From positions 1 through 5,818 of the forward strand of contig VAWY01000267.1 in the NCBI GenBank assembly GCA_005888335.1: a DNA stretch of 5,818 nt. The letters run 5' to 3'. Source of the stretch: Actinomycetota bacterium. GTDB lineage: Bacteria; Actinomycetota; Thermoleophilia; Solirubrobacterales; Solirubrobacteraceae. The notes under the pieces are model-generated. The model worked only from the letters and a program-made list of their open reading frames with translations, did not search any database and had not been told where the DNA came from. Made by a program: the position numbers and the translations under genes. Below are positions 5,723 through 5,818 of this stretch, one piece after another (positions within the stretch are counted from its first letter, which is position 1; every line of letters begins with the position of its first letter).

Positions 5723-5818
5723 TCAGGACTCCAGACGCCAGGCGTTCCTCTCGCGACCGCTGCGGCGCAGTCGCGCCCAGGGGCGGAACACCGTGGTGAG
5801 CAGGCCGGCTATGGCGAG
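5723..5818 (-). CDS. C-terminal end of an unidentified protein (5' end outside window)
   Basis: The - strand is open from the right edge for 31 codons to TGA 5725-5723, reading LAIAGLLTTVFRPWARLRR (first 19 residues) and ending NAWRLES. The hydrophobic LAIAGLLTTVF followed by an Arg-rich stretch could be the end of a last transmembrane helix with a cytoplasmic tail (positive-inside), but 31 residues are too few to name a family. Its stop is 7 nt before the WS/DGAT start, so the two probably form one operon. The frame could also be chance, as G+C-rich DNA has few stops; the tight spacing favours a real gene. Confidence 0.55.
   Translation of the reverse strand, partial: LAIAGLLTTVFRPWARLRRSGRERNAWRLES

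Overview
The window is about 70% G+C or more by eye and is packed with short-gap genes that often overlap or start at GTG. The gene content is an F420-type luciferase-like oxidoreductase, a FadD-type acyl-CoA ligase, an EthR-like TetR regulator, a WS/DGAT acyltransferase and an ECF sigma/zinc anti-sigma pair. Together this points to an actinobacterium. The sigma factor and the small protein resemble what I remember from Thermoleophilia (Solirubrobacterales), but that placement is inference, with no rRNA or marker gene to test it.

The left half (1-2819) reads on the + strand as one compact operon. It starts with the C-terminal part of an LLM-class flavin/F420-dependent oxidoreductase that begins outside the window. 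A 32-nt gap with a good Shine-Dalgarno leads to a complete 587-aa long-chain fatty-acyl-CoA ligase. Three nucleotides after that stop begins a 210-aa TetR regulator of the EthR type. The set looks like an acyl-CoA-forming and redox unit with its own local regulator.

The right half (2966-5818) reads on the - strand. From the right edge leftwards it holds the last 31 codons of an unidentified protein, then a 479-aa WS/DGAT-family O-acyltransferase 7 nt later. A roughly 110-nt gap follows with stem-loops and a short direct repeat. After it come an ECF-like sigma factor, a 75-aa zinc-finger anti-sigma factor overlapping it by a GTGA junction, and a small (about 71-74 aa) acidic protein of unknown function 10 nt further on.

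The two transcription units converge on a 146-nt gap (2820-2965), which contains a strong imperfect hairpin suited to a bidirectional terminator. A plausible overall reading is fatty-acid activation (ligase) and storage or ester formation (WS/DGAT) side by side, with a TetR regulator on one arm and an ECF sigma/anti-sigma switch on the other. The functional link between the arms is inferred from proximity only. The most interesting part is the sigma / anti-sigma / small-protein cassette, because its third gene has no function I can name. I saw no mobile element, CRISPR array, tRNA or rRNA.
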